From Candidatus Solincola tengchongensis (GTDB lineage Bacteria; Actinomycetota; Geothermincolia; Geothermincolales; RBG-13-55-18), in NCBI GenBank assembly GCA_015711895.1, contig MU158585.1, positions 12,334 through 42,587 on the forward strand: a stretch of DNA of 30,254 nt, in the 5' to 3' direction. Both the position numbers and the translations under genes were made by a program. Positions 23,071 through 30,254 of the stretch are shown piece by piece. The notes under the pieces were generated by a model. It ran no database searches. It was not told where the DNA came from and saw nothing but the letters and a program-made list of their open reading frames with translations. Position 1 is the first letter of the stretch, and each line of letters begins with the position of its first letter.

Positions 23071-23368
23071 GGCGAGAGGCCACCGGTGGTACCCGGTTCC
23101 CGCACCCTGGCGGTCGTCGACGAGGTCGTAGTCGGGGATCGCCGTCCGTTCGGTGCCTGACGTCTCGAAGTAAAGCGGGTGGGGAAAGGTCAGCATCTCT
23201 GAACCGACCCGTGCGCGTGGATGGCGCTCTTCTCTATCGGACTCGAGAGCACGAGCGGTTTCCTTAGCCCGTTCGTCGGCGGCTAATACGGCAAGCCCTC
23301 CCGGTTCGTTGGGCCTGTAGGACCCGGGGGTGGCTGCCCGGTCGTCGGCGGGATGTAAGGTGAGATAT
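23071..23368 (+). other. Predicted long 5' leader of cpgS
   Basis: About 298 transcribed but untranslated bases. Besides the palindrome at 23080-23089, it carries three imperfect copies of a CCCGGTCGTCGGCGG-like 15-mer (23268, 23300 and 23337). I cannot match it to a known riboswitch. Frames within it have no ribosome site or recognisable product. The ribosome site for cpgS (AAGGTGA, 23357-23363) is at its 3' end. Confidence 0.45.
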
Positions 23369-24697
23369 ATGAGTCGAGCCCTTTTCCTGGTGGACGGCGA
23401 ACACCATCCCTCCGCGATCCTGGACGCCGTGCGCGAGCTGGAGGAGATGGCGGGCCTGCTCCCGGTGGGACTCTTCTTCCTGGGCGGGACGGAGAAGGTG
23501 ACCGACCTAGGCGCCCTCTCCTCGCCGCTCTGGGAACTTGTGGTGCCCGGCGACCTTATCCTGGAGCTGGCCGCGAGCCTGGAGAGGCTGCGCCCGGAGG
23601 TGGTGGTGGACCTCAGCGACCTTCCGGTGGTGGATTCGGGGACCAGGATGGCCCTGGCTTCGGTGGCCCTGGCCCACGGGGCCTCATACCGCGGGGCGGA
23701 CTTCGAGTTCCGCCCTCCCCGCCGGGAGAAGGTGCTCACCAAACCCTCCTGCGCCGTCATAGGCACCGGGAAACGGTGCGGCAAGACGGCGGTGTCGGCG
23801 GAGCTGGCTCGCTGCCTGAGCCGGTGGGGTTACCGGCCGGTTGTGGTGGCCATGGGTCGGGGCGGTCCTCCGGAGCCGTACCTGGTGAGAGGGGAGGAGG
23901 TCGATGGGCCCTACCTTCTGAGGGAGCTTTCCAAGGGGCTCCACGCCGCCTCGGATCATTACGAGGATGCCATGGTGACCGGAATGACCACCATAGGTTC
24001 ACGCCGCTGCGGAGGCGGGATGGCCGGCCAGCCCTTCGTCACCAACTGCGCGGAGGCAGCCAGGCTGGCGGAGAGCCTGGCGGTGGACGCGGTGGTCATG
24101 GAGGGCAGCGGCTCGAGTATCCCTCCCGTGGAGACGCAGGGCGCCATCTGCGTGATCAGCGCCGCCCAGGATCCGAGGGATTCTCTCGAATACCTGGGCC
24201 CGTACCGTATCTTGATTTCCGACGGGGTTGTAATTACAATGGCTGAGGAACCTTTCGCAGATCCCCGCCGCGTGTCATCGCTGCGCGAAAGGATAAAGCG
24301 TATAAAGGACGGCGTATTAACCATAGAGACGGTTTTCAGGCCTCATCCCTTGAAACCCATCGACGGAAAGAGGGTGTTCCTTGTTGTGACCGCTCCTCCC
24401 GAAGCCGGAGCAGTGCTTAGGGAGTACCTGGAGAAGGAGACGGGTTGCCAAGTGGTGGGGACGAGTTTCAACCTCGCCGACCGGCGGTCGCTGAGGCGGG
24501 ATCTGGAGGAAGCGGATGGCGCCGAGCTCTTCCTGACCGAGCTCAAGGCCGCCGCCGTGGACACAGTAGCCAGGCATGCCGGGGAGACGGGGAGGGAAGT
24601 GGTCTACTTCCACAATCTCCCTGTGCCTGCGGTCCCGGGGGAGAGCCTGGAGGGCTTCTTCCGGGCGGTGTGGGATAGGGTGCTGGAGAGGACATGA
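23369..24697 (+). CDS. cpgS: Cyclic 2,3-diphosphoglycerate synthetase
   Basis: A 442-residue protein resembling the methanogen enzyme that uses ATP to close 2,3-diphosphoglycerate into cyclic 2,3-diphosphoglycerate. The N-terminus (MSRALFLVDGEHHPSAI) begins an N-terminal domain; a nucleotide-binding loop GTGKRCGKTA lies at 132-141, followed by AMGRGGPPEP (161-170), TTIGSRRCGGGMAG (207-220) and VVMEGSGSSIPPVE (242-255), as expected for this P-loop family. The C-terminal third is less distinctive and is encoded by noticeably less GC-rich codons around 24180-24430, including a 12-bp palindrome at 24228-24239. The start is ATG 23369 with AAGGTGA upstream; the open frame reaches 23330 without support. 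It overlaps pgk2 by 4 nt, which strongly supports a shared pathway. Identification is by pattern and neighbour, not by search. Confidence 0.85.
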   Translation: MSRALFLVDGEHHPSAILDAVRELEEMAGLLPVGLFFLGGTEKVTDLGALSSPLWELVVPGDLILELAASLERLRPEVVVDLSDLPVVDSGTRMALASVALAHGASYRGADFEFRPPRREKVLTKPSCAVIGTGKRCGKTAVSAELARCLSRWGYRPVVVAMGRGGPPEPYLVRGEEVDGPYLLRELSKGLHAASDHYEDAMVTGMTTIGSRRCGGGMAGQPFVTNCAEAARLAESLAVDAVVMEGSGSSIPPVETQGAICVISAAQDPRDSLEYLGPYRILISDGVVITMAEEPFADPRRVSSLRERIKRIKDGVLTIETVFRPHPLKPIDGKRVFLVVTAPPEAGAVLREYLEKETGCQVVGTSFNLADRRSLRRDLEEADGAELFLTELKAAAVDTVARHAGETGREVVYFHNLPVPAVPGESLEGFFRAVWDRVLERT

Positions 24698-25653
24698 AGC
24701 AGAAAGAGGAAAAGAACGCCAAGAGGATAACCATCCTCGACGACGAGAACCACCGGGTGCCCTTTTCCAAGGGGCTGACCGCCAACGCCATCATGTCCTC
24801 CGGCCTGGCGCCCGGCACGGCGTATCTCGTGGCCGCGGAGATCGAGGAGCTCCTCGTCAGGGAGGGAAGGCTGGAGGTAAAGGCCCGGGAGCTCCGCAAC
24901 ATCATCTACGAGACCCTCCTCAAGAGGGCGGGGAAGAAATACGCGGAGAACTATTCCCGGTATATCAGCTTCAGCAGCCTGAACAAGCCGCTGGTGGTGC
25001 TCATCGGCGGCTCGACGGGAGTGGGAAAATCCACCATCGCCACCATGATCGCCAACCGCCTGAGCATCGTACGCATCGTGTCCACCGACGCCATCCGGGA
25101 GGTCATGCGGGCCTTCTTCTCCCGGGAGCTGATGCCCACCATCCACACCTCCTCCTTCGATGCGGATACGGCCCTCATCCACCCCTTGCCGCCGCATGTG
25201 GACCCCGTGGTGGCCGGTTTTCGCGAGCAGAGCCTCTCCGTCCTGGTGGGGGTGAGGGCCATCATCAAGAGGGCCCTCAACGAGGGGACGCATATCATCA
25301 TCGAAGGGGCGCACATCGTGCCCGGCTTCATCGCGCCGGAGCAGTTCCCGGAGGCTTTCATAGTCCCGTTGGTGATAAAGGTGTCCGACGAGAAGATGCA
25401 CCGGGATCACCTTTACGTGAGAGGGGTGGAGACCCAGGGCACACGCCCGTTCATGCGCTATATCAAGTATTTCGAGAACATCAGGAAGATCCAGGATTAC
25501 ATACTTTACATGTCCGAGATAACCGGGGTGAGGACCGTGGAGTGCGTGGACCTCGATACCACCGTCTCCGAGGTGGTGGAATATATCATCAACGCCGCCT
25601 ACGATATGGCCCGCAGGGAGAAGCTGCTGGTGGAGGCGGGCAACCCCACGTAA
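24694..25653 (+). CDS. pgk2: 2-phosphoglycerate kinase
   Basis: A 319-residue kinase converting 2-phosphoglycerate and ATP to 2,3-diphosphoglycerate, the substrate of the preceding gene product. Residues about 10-92 form an ATP-cone-like domain (RITILDDENHRVPFSKGL then ELRNIIYETLLKRAGKKYAENY), as in the methanogen enzyme. The kinase domain has a P-loop IGGSTGVGKST (104-114), STDAIREVMRAF (130-141), and the EGAHIVPGF segment further on. The start ATG lies in an ATGA overlap with cpgS, so translation is coupled. The methanogen enzyme of this name is very close in layout; a generic P-loop sugar kinase is the weaker alternative. The pair together makes a complete two-step route from a glycolytic intermediate to the cyclic diphosphate. 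Confidence 0.9.
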   Translation: MKQKEEKNAKRITILDDENHRVPFSKGLTANAIMSSGLAPGTAYLVAAEIEELLVREGRLEVKARELRNIIYETLLKRAGKKYAENYSRYISFSSLNKPLVVLIGGSTGVGKSTIATMIANRLSIVRIVSTDAIREVMRAFFSRELMPTIHTSSFDADTALIHPLPPHVDPVVAGFREQSLSVLVGVRAIIKRALNEGTHIIIEGAHIVPGFIAPEQFPEAFIVPLVIKVSDEKMHRDHLYVRGVETQGTRPFMRYIKYFENIRKIQDYILYMSEITGVRTVECVDLDTTVSEVVEYIINAAYDMARREKLLVEAGNPT

Positions 25654-25714
25654 GAGGCGTGCCTTCGGCGATCCCGGCTGGGACATGGTGTCCTGAGGCG
25701 GGCATGAAAAGCGG

Positions 25715-25759
25715 GCAGGAAAGCGGGGTTGTGCGCTGTGGCGGGGCCTGCTTTCCTGC
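25715..25759 (+). other. Hairpin in the leader of the transaldolase gene
   Basis: GCAGGAAAGC (25715-25724) pairs perfectly with GCTTTCCTGC (25750-25759), extended inward by three further pairs including one G-U. No T run follows, so it is not an ordinary terminator. It lies 65 bases before the transaldolase start, in a 170-base gap that otherwise shows nothing. Confidence 0.45.
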
Positions 25760-25823
25760 GGACGGTGGACGATACGGGCTGGACAGGGACGCGAGCACCT
25801 GTCGTGGCGATCGGAGGTAGGAG

Positions 25824-26471
25824 ATGAAGCTGTTCCTGGATACGGCCAACGTGGAGCACATCCGAGAGATCAACGAGTGGGGGGTGCTCTCCGGGGTGAC
25901 CACCAATCCTTCCCTGGTCTCCAGGGAGGGACGCGGCATGCGGGAGATTCTGGAAGAGATTACCAGAATCGTCTCCGGACCCGTGAGCGCGGAAGCCGTC
26001 AGCATGGACACGGAGGGGATGATAAGGGAGGCTCGGGAACTGGCCTCCATCGCCGAGAACATCAACGTCAAGATCCCCATGACCCCTCAAGGGCTGGCGG
26101 CGGTAAGCCGACTATCCAAGGAGGGGATCAAGACCAACGTGACCCTGGTCTTTTCCGCCAACCAGGCTCTTCTGGCCGCCGCCGCGGGTGCCACGTTCGT
26201 AAGCCCTTTCGTAGGGCGTCTTGACGACGTGGGCAACAACGGGATGGCAGTAGTGGAGGAGATCGTGGACATCTTCGACACCTACGACATCCCCACGCAG
26301 GTCATCGCCGCCAGCCTGCGACATCCCATGCACGTGGTCCAGGCGGCGCGGGCAGGGGCGCACATCGCCACCATCCCCTACGAGGTGATGGTCAAGATGG
26401 TGCAACACCCGCTGACGGATATCGGGATCAAGAAATTTCTGGAAGATTATGAGAAGATCAGAGATCTCTGA
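25824..26471 (+). CDS. tal: Transaldolase, short TalC/FSA-type
   Basis: A 215-residue single-domain aldolase of the fructose-6-phosphate aldolase/TalC subfamily, the usual length. It starts MKLFLDTAN, has GVTTNPSLV (24-32), the Schiff-base lysine K83 in NVKIPMT, TNVTLVFSANQALLAA and SPFVGRLDD, then ASLRHPMHV. It moves dihydroxyacetone units between sugar phosphates in the non-oxidative pentose phosphate pathway, or cleaves fructose-6-phosphate. ATG 25824 has GGAGGTAGGAG directly upstream. With the HPS-RraA fusion in the same window it could take part in pentose supply. rho follows after 58 nt. Confidence 0.93.
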   Translation: MKLFLDTANVEHIREINEWGVLSGVTTNPSLVSREGRGMREILEEITRIVSGPVSAEAVSMDTEGMIREARELASIAENINVKIPMTPQGLAAVSRLSKEGIKTNVTLVFSANQALLAAAAGATFVSPFVGRLDDVGNNGMAVVEEIVDIFDTYDIPTQVIAASLRHPMHVVQAARAGAHIATIPYEVMVKMVQHPLTDIGIKKFLEDYEKIRDL

Positions 26472-26529
26472 GAGTTGCGAGAGTCGGCGCTTTCCGGCGC
26501 TGCCATCCCAATGAAAAGGAGGTGAGAAA

Positions 26530-27795
<1,266 letters not shown>

Positions 27796-28332
27796 GTTCC
27801 GGAGGCGGAGGCAGCCGGTCCACGCCGGCCTTGCACTCCGAGACCGATCCCGGATCTTCCCCGAGGGGAAGAGAGGCGCAGGCCTCAGTTAAGGGGTAAG
27901 GGAGTTTTTGCGCCCTTTTCCGGGGATCGGGGTGGGGCGGCGGGAAATGAGGCCTGCTGCCGGGGCGAGGCCAGGCCAGTTTTCCTAGTCCCGTCGTGGA
28001 TCGCCGGCATGCCTGTAGCCTTGCCGGGCCAGAGGAAAAAAACAGGCCTCGAGACGCCACCCGGGCTTGGACGATGGGGGCATCCCCATCCCACCGGCGC
28101 GGCGGTACGCCTGACATGGAGGGACAGGGGTCACGGAAAATCGCGGGCTCGCGGGTCGAGAGGGCCGGCGTGTGCGCCTCGGCGGGGAAACGGCGAAGGG
28201 GCGCCCCTCCTCTGGCGGCCGTGCCGAGCGTCGAGGAGACCCCCGGAACTGACCTGTCGGGCCTCTCCTGTTCAAGGGCGGCGAGCGTTGCTATACTTTA
28301 TGGGTCGTGAGCGATAAGGGAGGACGTGAAGG
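27796..28332 (+). other. 537-base rho-rpmE intergenic region with inverted repeats
   Basis: I find no supported gene here. It holds TCTTCCCC-GA-GGGGAAGA (27855-27872), GCAGGCCTCA (27878-27887) inverted as TGAGGCCTGC (27948-27957), a weak AAGGG/CCCTT hairpin followed by TT (about 27897-27920), and GATGGGG-GCAT-CCCCATC in the 28075-28095 stretch. One or more of these could terminate the rho transcript. The rpmE promoter lies at the 3' end. Confidence 0.5.
28289..28297 (+). promoter_or_regulatory. Extended -10 promoter element for rpmE
   Basis: TGCTATACT at 28289-28297 is an extended -10. Only a weak TTCAAG lies 15 bases upstream. The start near 28304 would give a leader of about 29 nt containing the GGGAGG ribosome site. 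Confidence 0.5.
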
Positions 28333-28575
28333 ATGAAGAAAGGAATACATCCCGAGTACGTGGAGGCCACGGTGACCTGTTCCTGCGGGAACACCTTCAA
28401 GACCCGCTCCACCAAGCCCGTTCTGCGGGTGGAGATATGCTCCCAGTGCCACCCCTTCTATTCCGGGAAGCAGAAGCTGGTGGACACCGGGGGGCGCGTG
28501 GAGCGCTTCGAGCGGCGTTACGGGAAGGCCAGGCCGCAGCGGAAGAAGAAGGGAGCGGAGAAAGTGGAGGGATAG
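28333..28575 (+). CDS. rpmE: Ribosomal protein bL31, zinc-binding form
   Basis: An 80-residue protein of the 50S subunit. The zinc-binding cysteines C16, C18, C36 and C39 are all present (TCSCG and ICSQCHPFYSG), so this is the C+ form made when zinc is sufficient. The C-terminus is a basic extension (KARPQRKKKG). Start ATG 28333 follows GGGAGGACGTGAAGG. It lies between rho and prfA, as is usual in actinobacteria and Firmicutes. DUF1385 follows after 33 nt. Confidence 0.97.
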   Translation: MKKGIHPEYVEATVTCSCGNTFKTRSTKPVLRVEICSQCHPFYSGKQKLVDTGGRVERFERRYGKARPQRKKKGAEKVEG

Positions 28576-28608
28576 GCCCCTCCACATCCGCCTCTCGCCC
28601 CCGTTGAG

Positions 28609-29568
28609 ATGAAGGACGAACCCTCCGCGCATCCCTGCGGAGAGACCTGCTCCGGCAGGGAGACCCCACGCATCGGCGGCCAGGCCCTCATCGAGGGCGT
28701 GATGTTCCGGGGAAGCCGTTGCTGGTCGCTGGCCGTTCGCCGACCTGACGGTTCCATACATTCCCAGGCGGAGGCGCTGCGTTCCTTCCTGGTTCGGCAC
28801 CCTTCCTGGGACCGGCCCCTGGTGAGAGGGGTCTTCGTCCTCGTCGAGAGCCTGGTCCTGGGCTGGAGGGCCCTTTCCGTCTCCGCCGATCTGGCCCTGG
28901 AGGAGGAGGGCAAGGGAGGAAGCGCTCTGGGAACGCTCCAGAAGGCGGCCTCTTTCCTGCTGGCCGTGGCCATCGCCGTTGGGGTCTTCATCGCCCTGCC
29001 CACCTGGCTGGCTCCCCGCATCCTGGGCCCCGGCAGTCCGGCATGGGCCTGGAATCTCCTGGAAGGCGGTATGCGGGTGGCCTTCTTCGTCCTCTACCTC
29101 CTGCTGGTCTCCCTTTCACGGGACATGCGCCGCGTCTTCCAGTACCACGGCGCCGAACACCAGTCCATCCACCTCCTGGAACACGGTTATCCGCTGGAGC
29201 CCGAGTTCGCCCTCCGCGAGGGCACCGACCACCTTCGCTGCGGCACCTCCTTCGTACTGCTGGTCCTGGTGTTCACCGTGGTGGTCTATTCCCTCCTGGG
29301 CCGCCCCGACCTCTGGATACGCATCCTGGAGAGGGTGGCGGCCATCCCGCTCATAGCCGGCATCTCCTATGAGATAATGAGGTATGCGGAGAGGAACCCT
29401 TCTCCCTGGCTCGCGCCGCTGGTGGCTCCGGGCCTGGCCCTGCAGAGGCTGACCACCCGGCGTCCGGAGCGGGAGCAGGCGGAAGTGGCACTCGCCGCCT
29501 TGAAAGTGCTCCTGGAGAGGGAGAGTTCGCCGCAAGGGGAGAGCGATGACCTTCCTGGAAAGGCTTGA
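28609..29568 (+). CDS. DUF1385 family membrane protein
   Basis: A 319-residue integral membrane protein of the DUF1385/COG3872 family, whose function is unknown (described as a predicted metal-dependent enzyme). It has the family start GGQALIEGVMFRG (23-35), hydrophobic segments at about 113-134, 156-170, 213-231 and 245-253, and the conserved polar YHGAEHQSIH (179-188) and HLRCGTSF (208-215). It commonly lies between rpmE and prfA/prmC. The prfA start lies 23 bases inside its 3' end, so translation is coupled. Confidence 0.92.
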   Translation: MKDEPSAHPCGETCSGRETPRIGGQALIEGVMFRGSRCWSLAVRRPDGSIHSQAEALRSFLVRHPSWDRPLVRGVFVLVESLVLGWRALSVSADLALEEEGKGGSALGTLQKAASFLLAVAIAVGVFIALPTWLAPRILGPGSPAWAWNLLEGGMRVAFFVLYLLLVSLSRDMRRVFQYHGAEHQSIHLLEHGYPLEPEFALREGTDHLRCGTSFVLLVLVFTVVVYSLLGRPDLWIRILERVAAIPLIAGISYEIMRYAERNPSPWLAPLVAPGLALQRLTTRRPEREQAEVALAALKVLLERESSPQGESDDLPGKA

Positions 29569-30254
29569 GAACCTGGAAAAGACTTACCAGGAACTGGAAG
29601 AACAGCTGTCGCAGCCGGAGGTGTACTGCGACCGAAAGCGGTACGCGGAGCTTGCGCGCAGCCATGCCGAGCTTGCCGAGGTGGTCACCCTCCTGCGCGA
29701 GTACCGTCGCTGCCTGCAGGAGGCCGCCGAGGCCCGCGATCTCCTGAGGGAGGAAAAGGAGCCCGAGATGCAGGAATTCCTGCGCGACTCCCTGCGGGAG
29801 GCGGAAGGGCGTGCCCGGGAGCTGGAGGAGAGGATGAAGGTCCTGCTGCTCCCCGTGGACCCAAGGGATCGGAAGGACGTCATCATGGAGATCCGCGCCG
29901 GAGCGGGCGGCGAGGAGGCCAGCCTCTTCGCCGGAGATCTCTACCGCATGTACACCCGCTACGCCGACCGGCAGGGCTGGACGACGGAGCCGCTTTCCTC
30001 CAGCCCCTCGGAGCTGGGCGGGTTCAAGGAGGTCATCTTCTCCGTGCGCGGACAGGGAGCCTACAGCAGGTTGAAGTTCGAGTCGGGCGTACACCGCGTG
30101 CAGCGCATCCCGGTCACCGAGTCAGGCGGGCGCATCCACACCTCCACGGCCACCGTGGCCGTGCTCCCGGAGGCGGAGGAGGTAGAGGTGGAGATAGACC
30201 CCGCCGACCTGCGCATCGACGTCTTCCGCTCCACCGGCCCCGGCGGCGCGACGG
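29546..30254 (+). CDS. prfA: Peptide chain release factor 1 (5' part)
   Basis: The first 236 codons, truncated by the window edge. Residues 1-100 form the helical domain 1; the segment EIRAGAGGEEA and the tip-loop region with SGVHRVQRIPVTESGGRIHTS (split here as SGVHRVQRIP and VTESGGRIHTS) are typical of RF1 and RF2; RF1 is inferred from the position behind rpmE and the RIHTSTATVAVLPE pattern. The factor releases nascent peptide at UAA/UAG. The ATG at 29546 overlaps the DUF1385 end by 23 nt and has AAGGGGAGAG upstream. Odd: the last residues read GPGGAT, whereas the universal motif is GGQ; the Gln codon should begin at 30248 and is GCG. This is probably an artefact of the sequence end. Confidence 0.92.
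   Translation, partial: MTFLERLENLEKTYQELEEQLSQPEVYCDRKRYAELARSHAELAEVVTLLREYRRCLQEAAEARDLLREEKEPEMQEFLRDSLREAEGRARELEERMKVLLLPVDPRDRKDVIMEIRAGAGGEEASLFAGDLYRMYTRYADRQGWTTEPLSSSPSELGGFKEVIFSVRGQGAYSRLKFESGVHRVQRIPVTESGGRIHTSTATVAVLPEAEEVEVEIDPADLRIDVFRSTGPGGAT

Noticed and set aside
23080..23100. T-box-like sequence (GGTGGTACCCGG) after the cpgS promoter
   Set aside because: It resembles the T-box antiterminator bulge, but it lies only about 15 bases after the predicted start, with no room for Stem I, and the downstream gene is not an amino acid or tRNA synthetase gene.

Overview
The window is a GC-rich bacterial chromosome segment of about 30 kb with dense, mostly co-directional genes, many GTG/TTG starts and frequent 4-nt stop/start overlaps. 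The set of genes (hom-thrC ... rho-rpmE-DUF1385-prfA, myo-inositol-1-phosphate synthase, PadR regulator, GAF-SpoIIE phosphatase with STAS partner) points to an actinobacterium, probably a deep-branching lineage, because Rho is short, a PilT-type ATPase is present, and archaeal-looking enzymes (HPS-RraA fusion, 2-phosphoglycerate kinase, cyclic 2,3-diphosphoglycerate synthetase) occur. The taxonomic placement is inference. I see no rRNA, tRNA, CRISPR array or insertion sequence.

Left part (1-8593, + strand): the end of a STAS anti-sigma antagonist overlaps a GAF-SpoIIE phosphatase-HATPase protein carrying an unusual four-cysteine insert. Then come a secreted NlpC/P60 peptidoglycan hydrolase, a histone-deacetylase-family amidohydrolase, a PilT-type ATPase coupled to a small membrane ORF and a saccharopine-dehydrogenase-like protein, a UDP-glucuronate-decarboxylase-like epimerase and a PaaI-type thioesterase.

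Middle (8603-17634): on the - strand lie a small conserved-type protein, myo-inositol-1-phosphate synthase, a PadR regulator whose upstream region holds three 13-bp tandem operator-like repeats, and a metallo-beta-lactamase-fold hydrolase. After an unassigned 0.7-kb intergenic stretch come endonuclease IV, a YjbQ-family protein, diaminopimelate decarboxylase and a degenerate PP2C-like protein on +, and a hexulose-6-phosphate synthase/RraA fusion on - with a near-leaderless promoter.

Right part (18119-30254, + strand): hom and thrC are followed by an alkaline-phosphatase-superfamily phosphoglycerate-mutase-like gene that may be the missing homoserine kinase, since no ordinary thrB is present. 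Next come a calcineurin-type phosphoesterase, and the most striking pair: cyclic 2,3-diphosphoglycerate synthetase and 2-phosphoglycerate kinase, translationally coupled and preceded by a good promoter and a leader of about 300 nt. Together they could convert 2-phosphoglycerate to 2,3-diphosphoglycerate and then to cyclic 2,3-diphosphoglycerate, a solute known from thermophilic methanogens. Transaldolase, rho, rpmE, DUF1385 and the 5' part of prfA complete the window. The last codons of prfA deviate from the universal GGQ motif exactly at the sequence edge, which suggests an end artefact.
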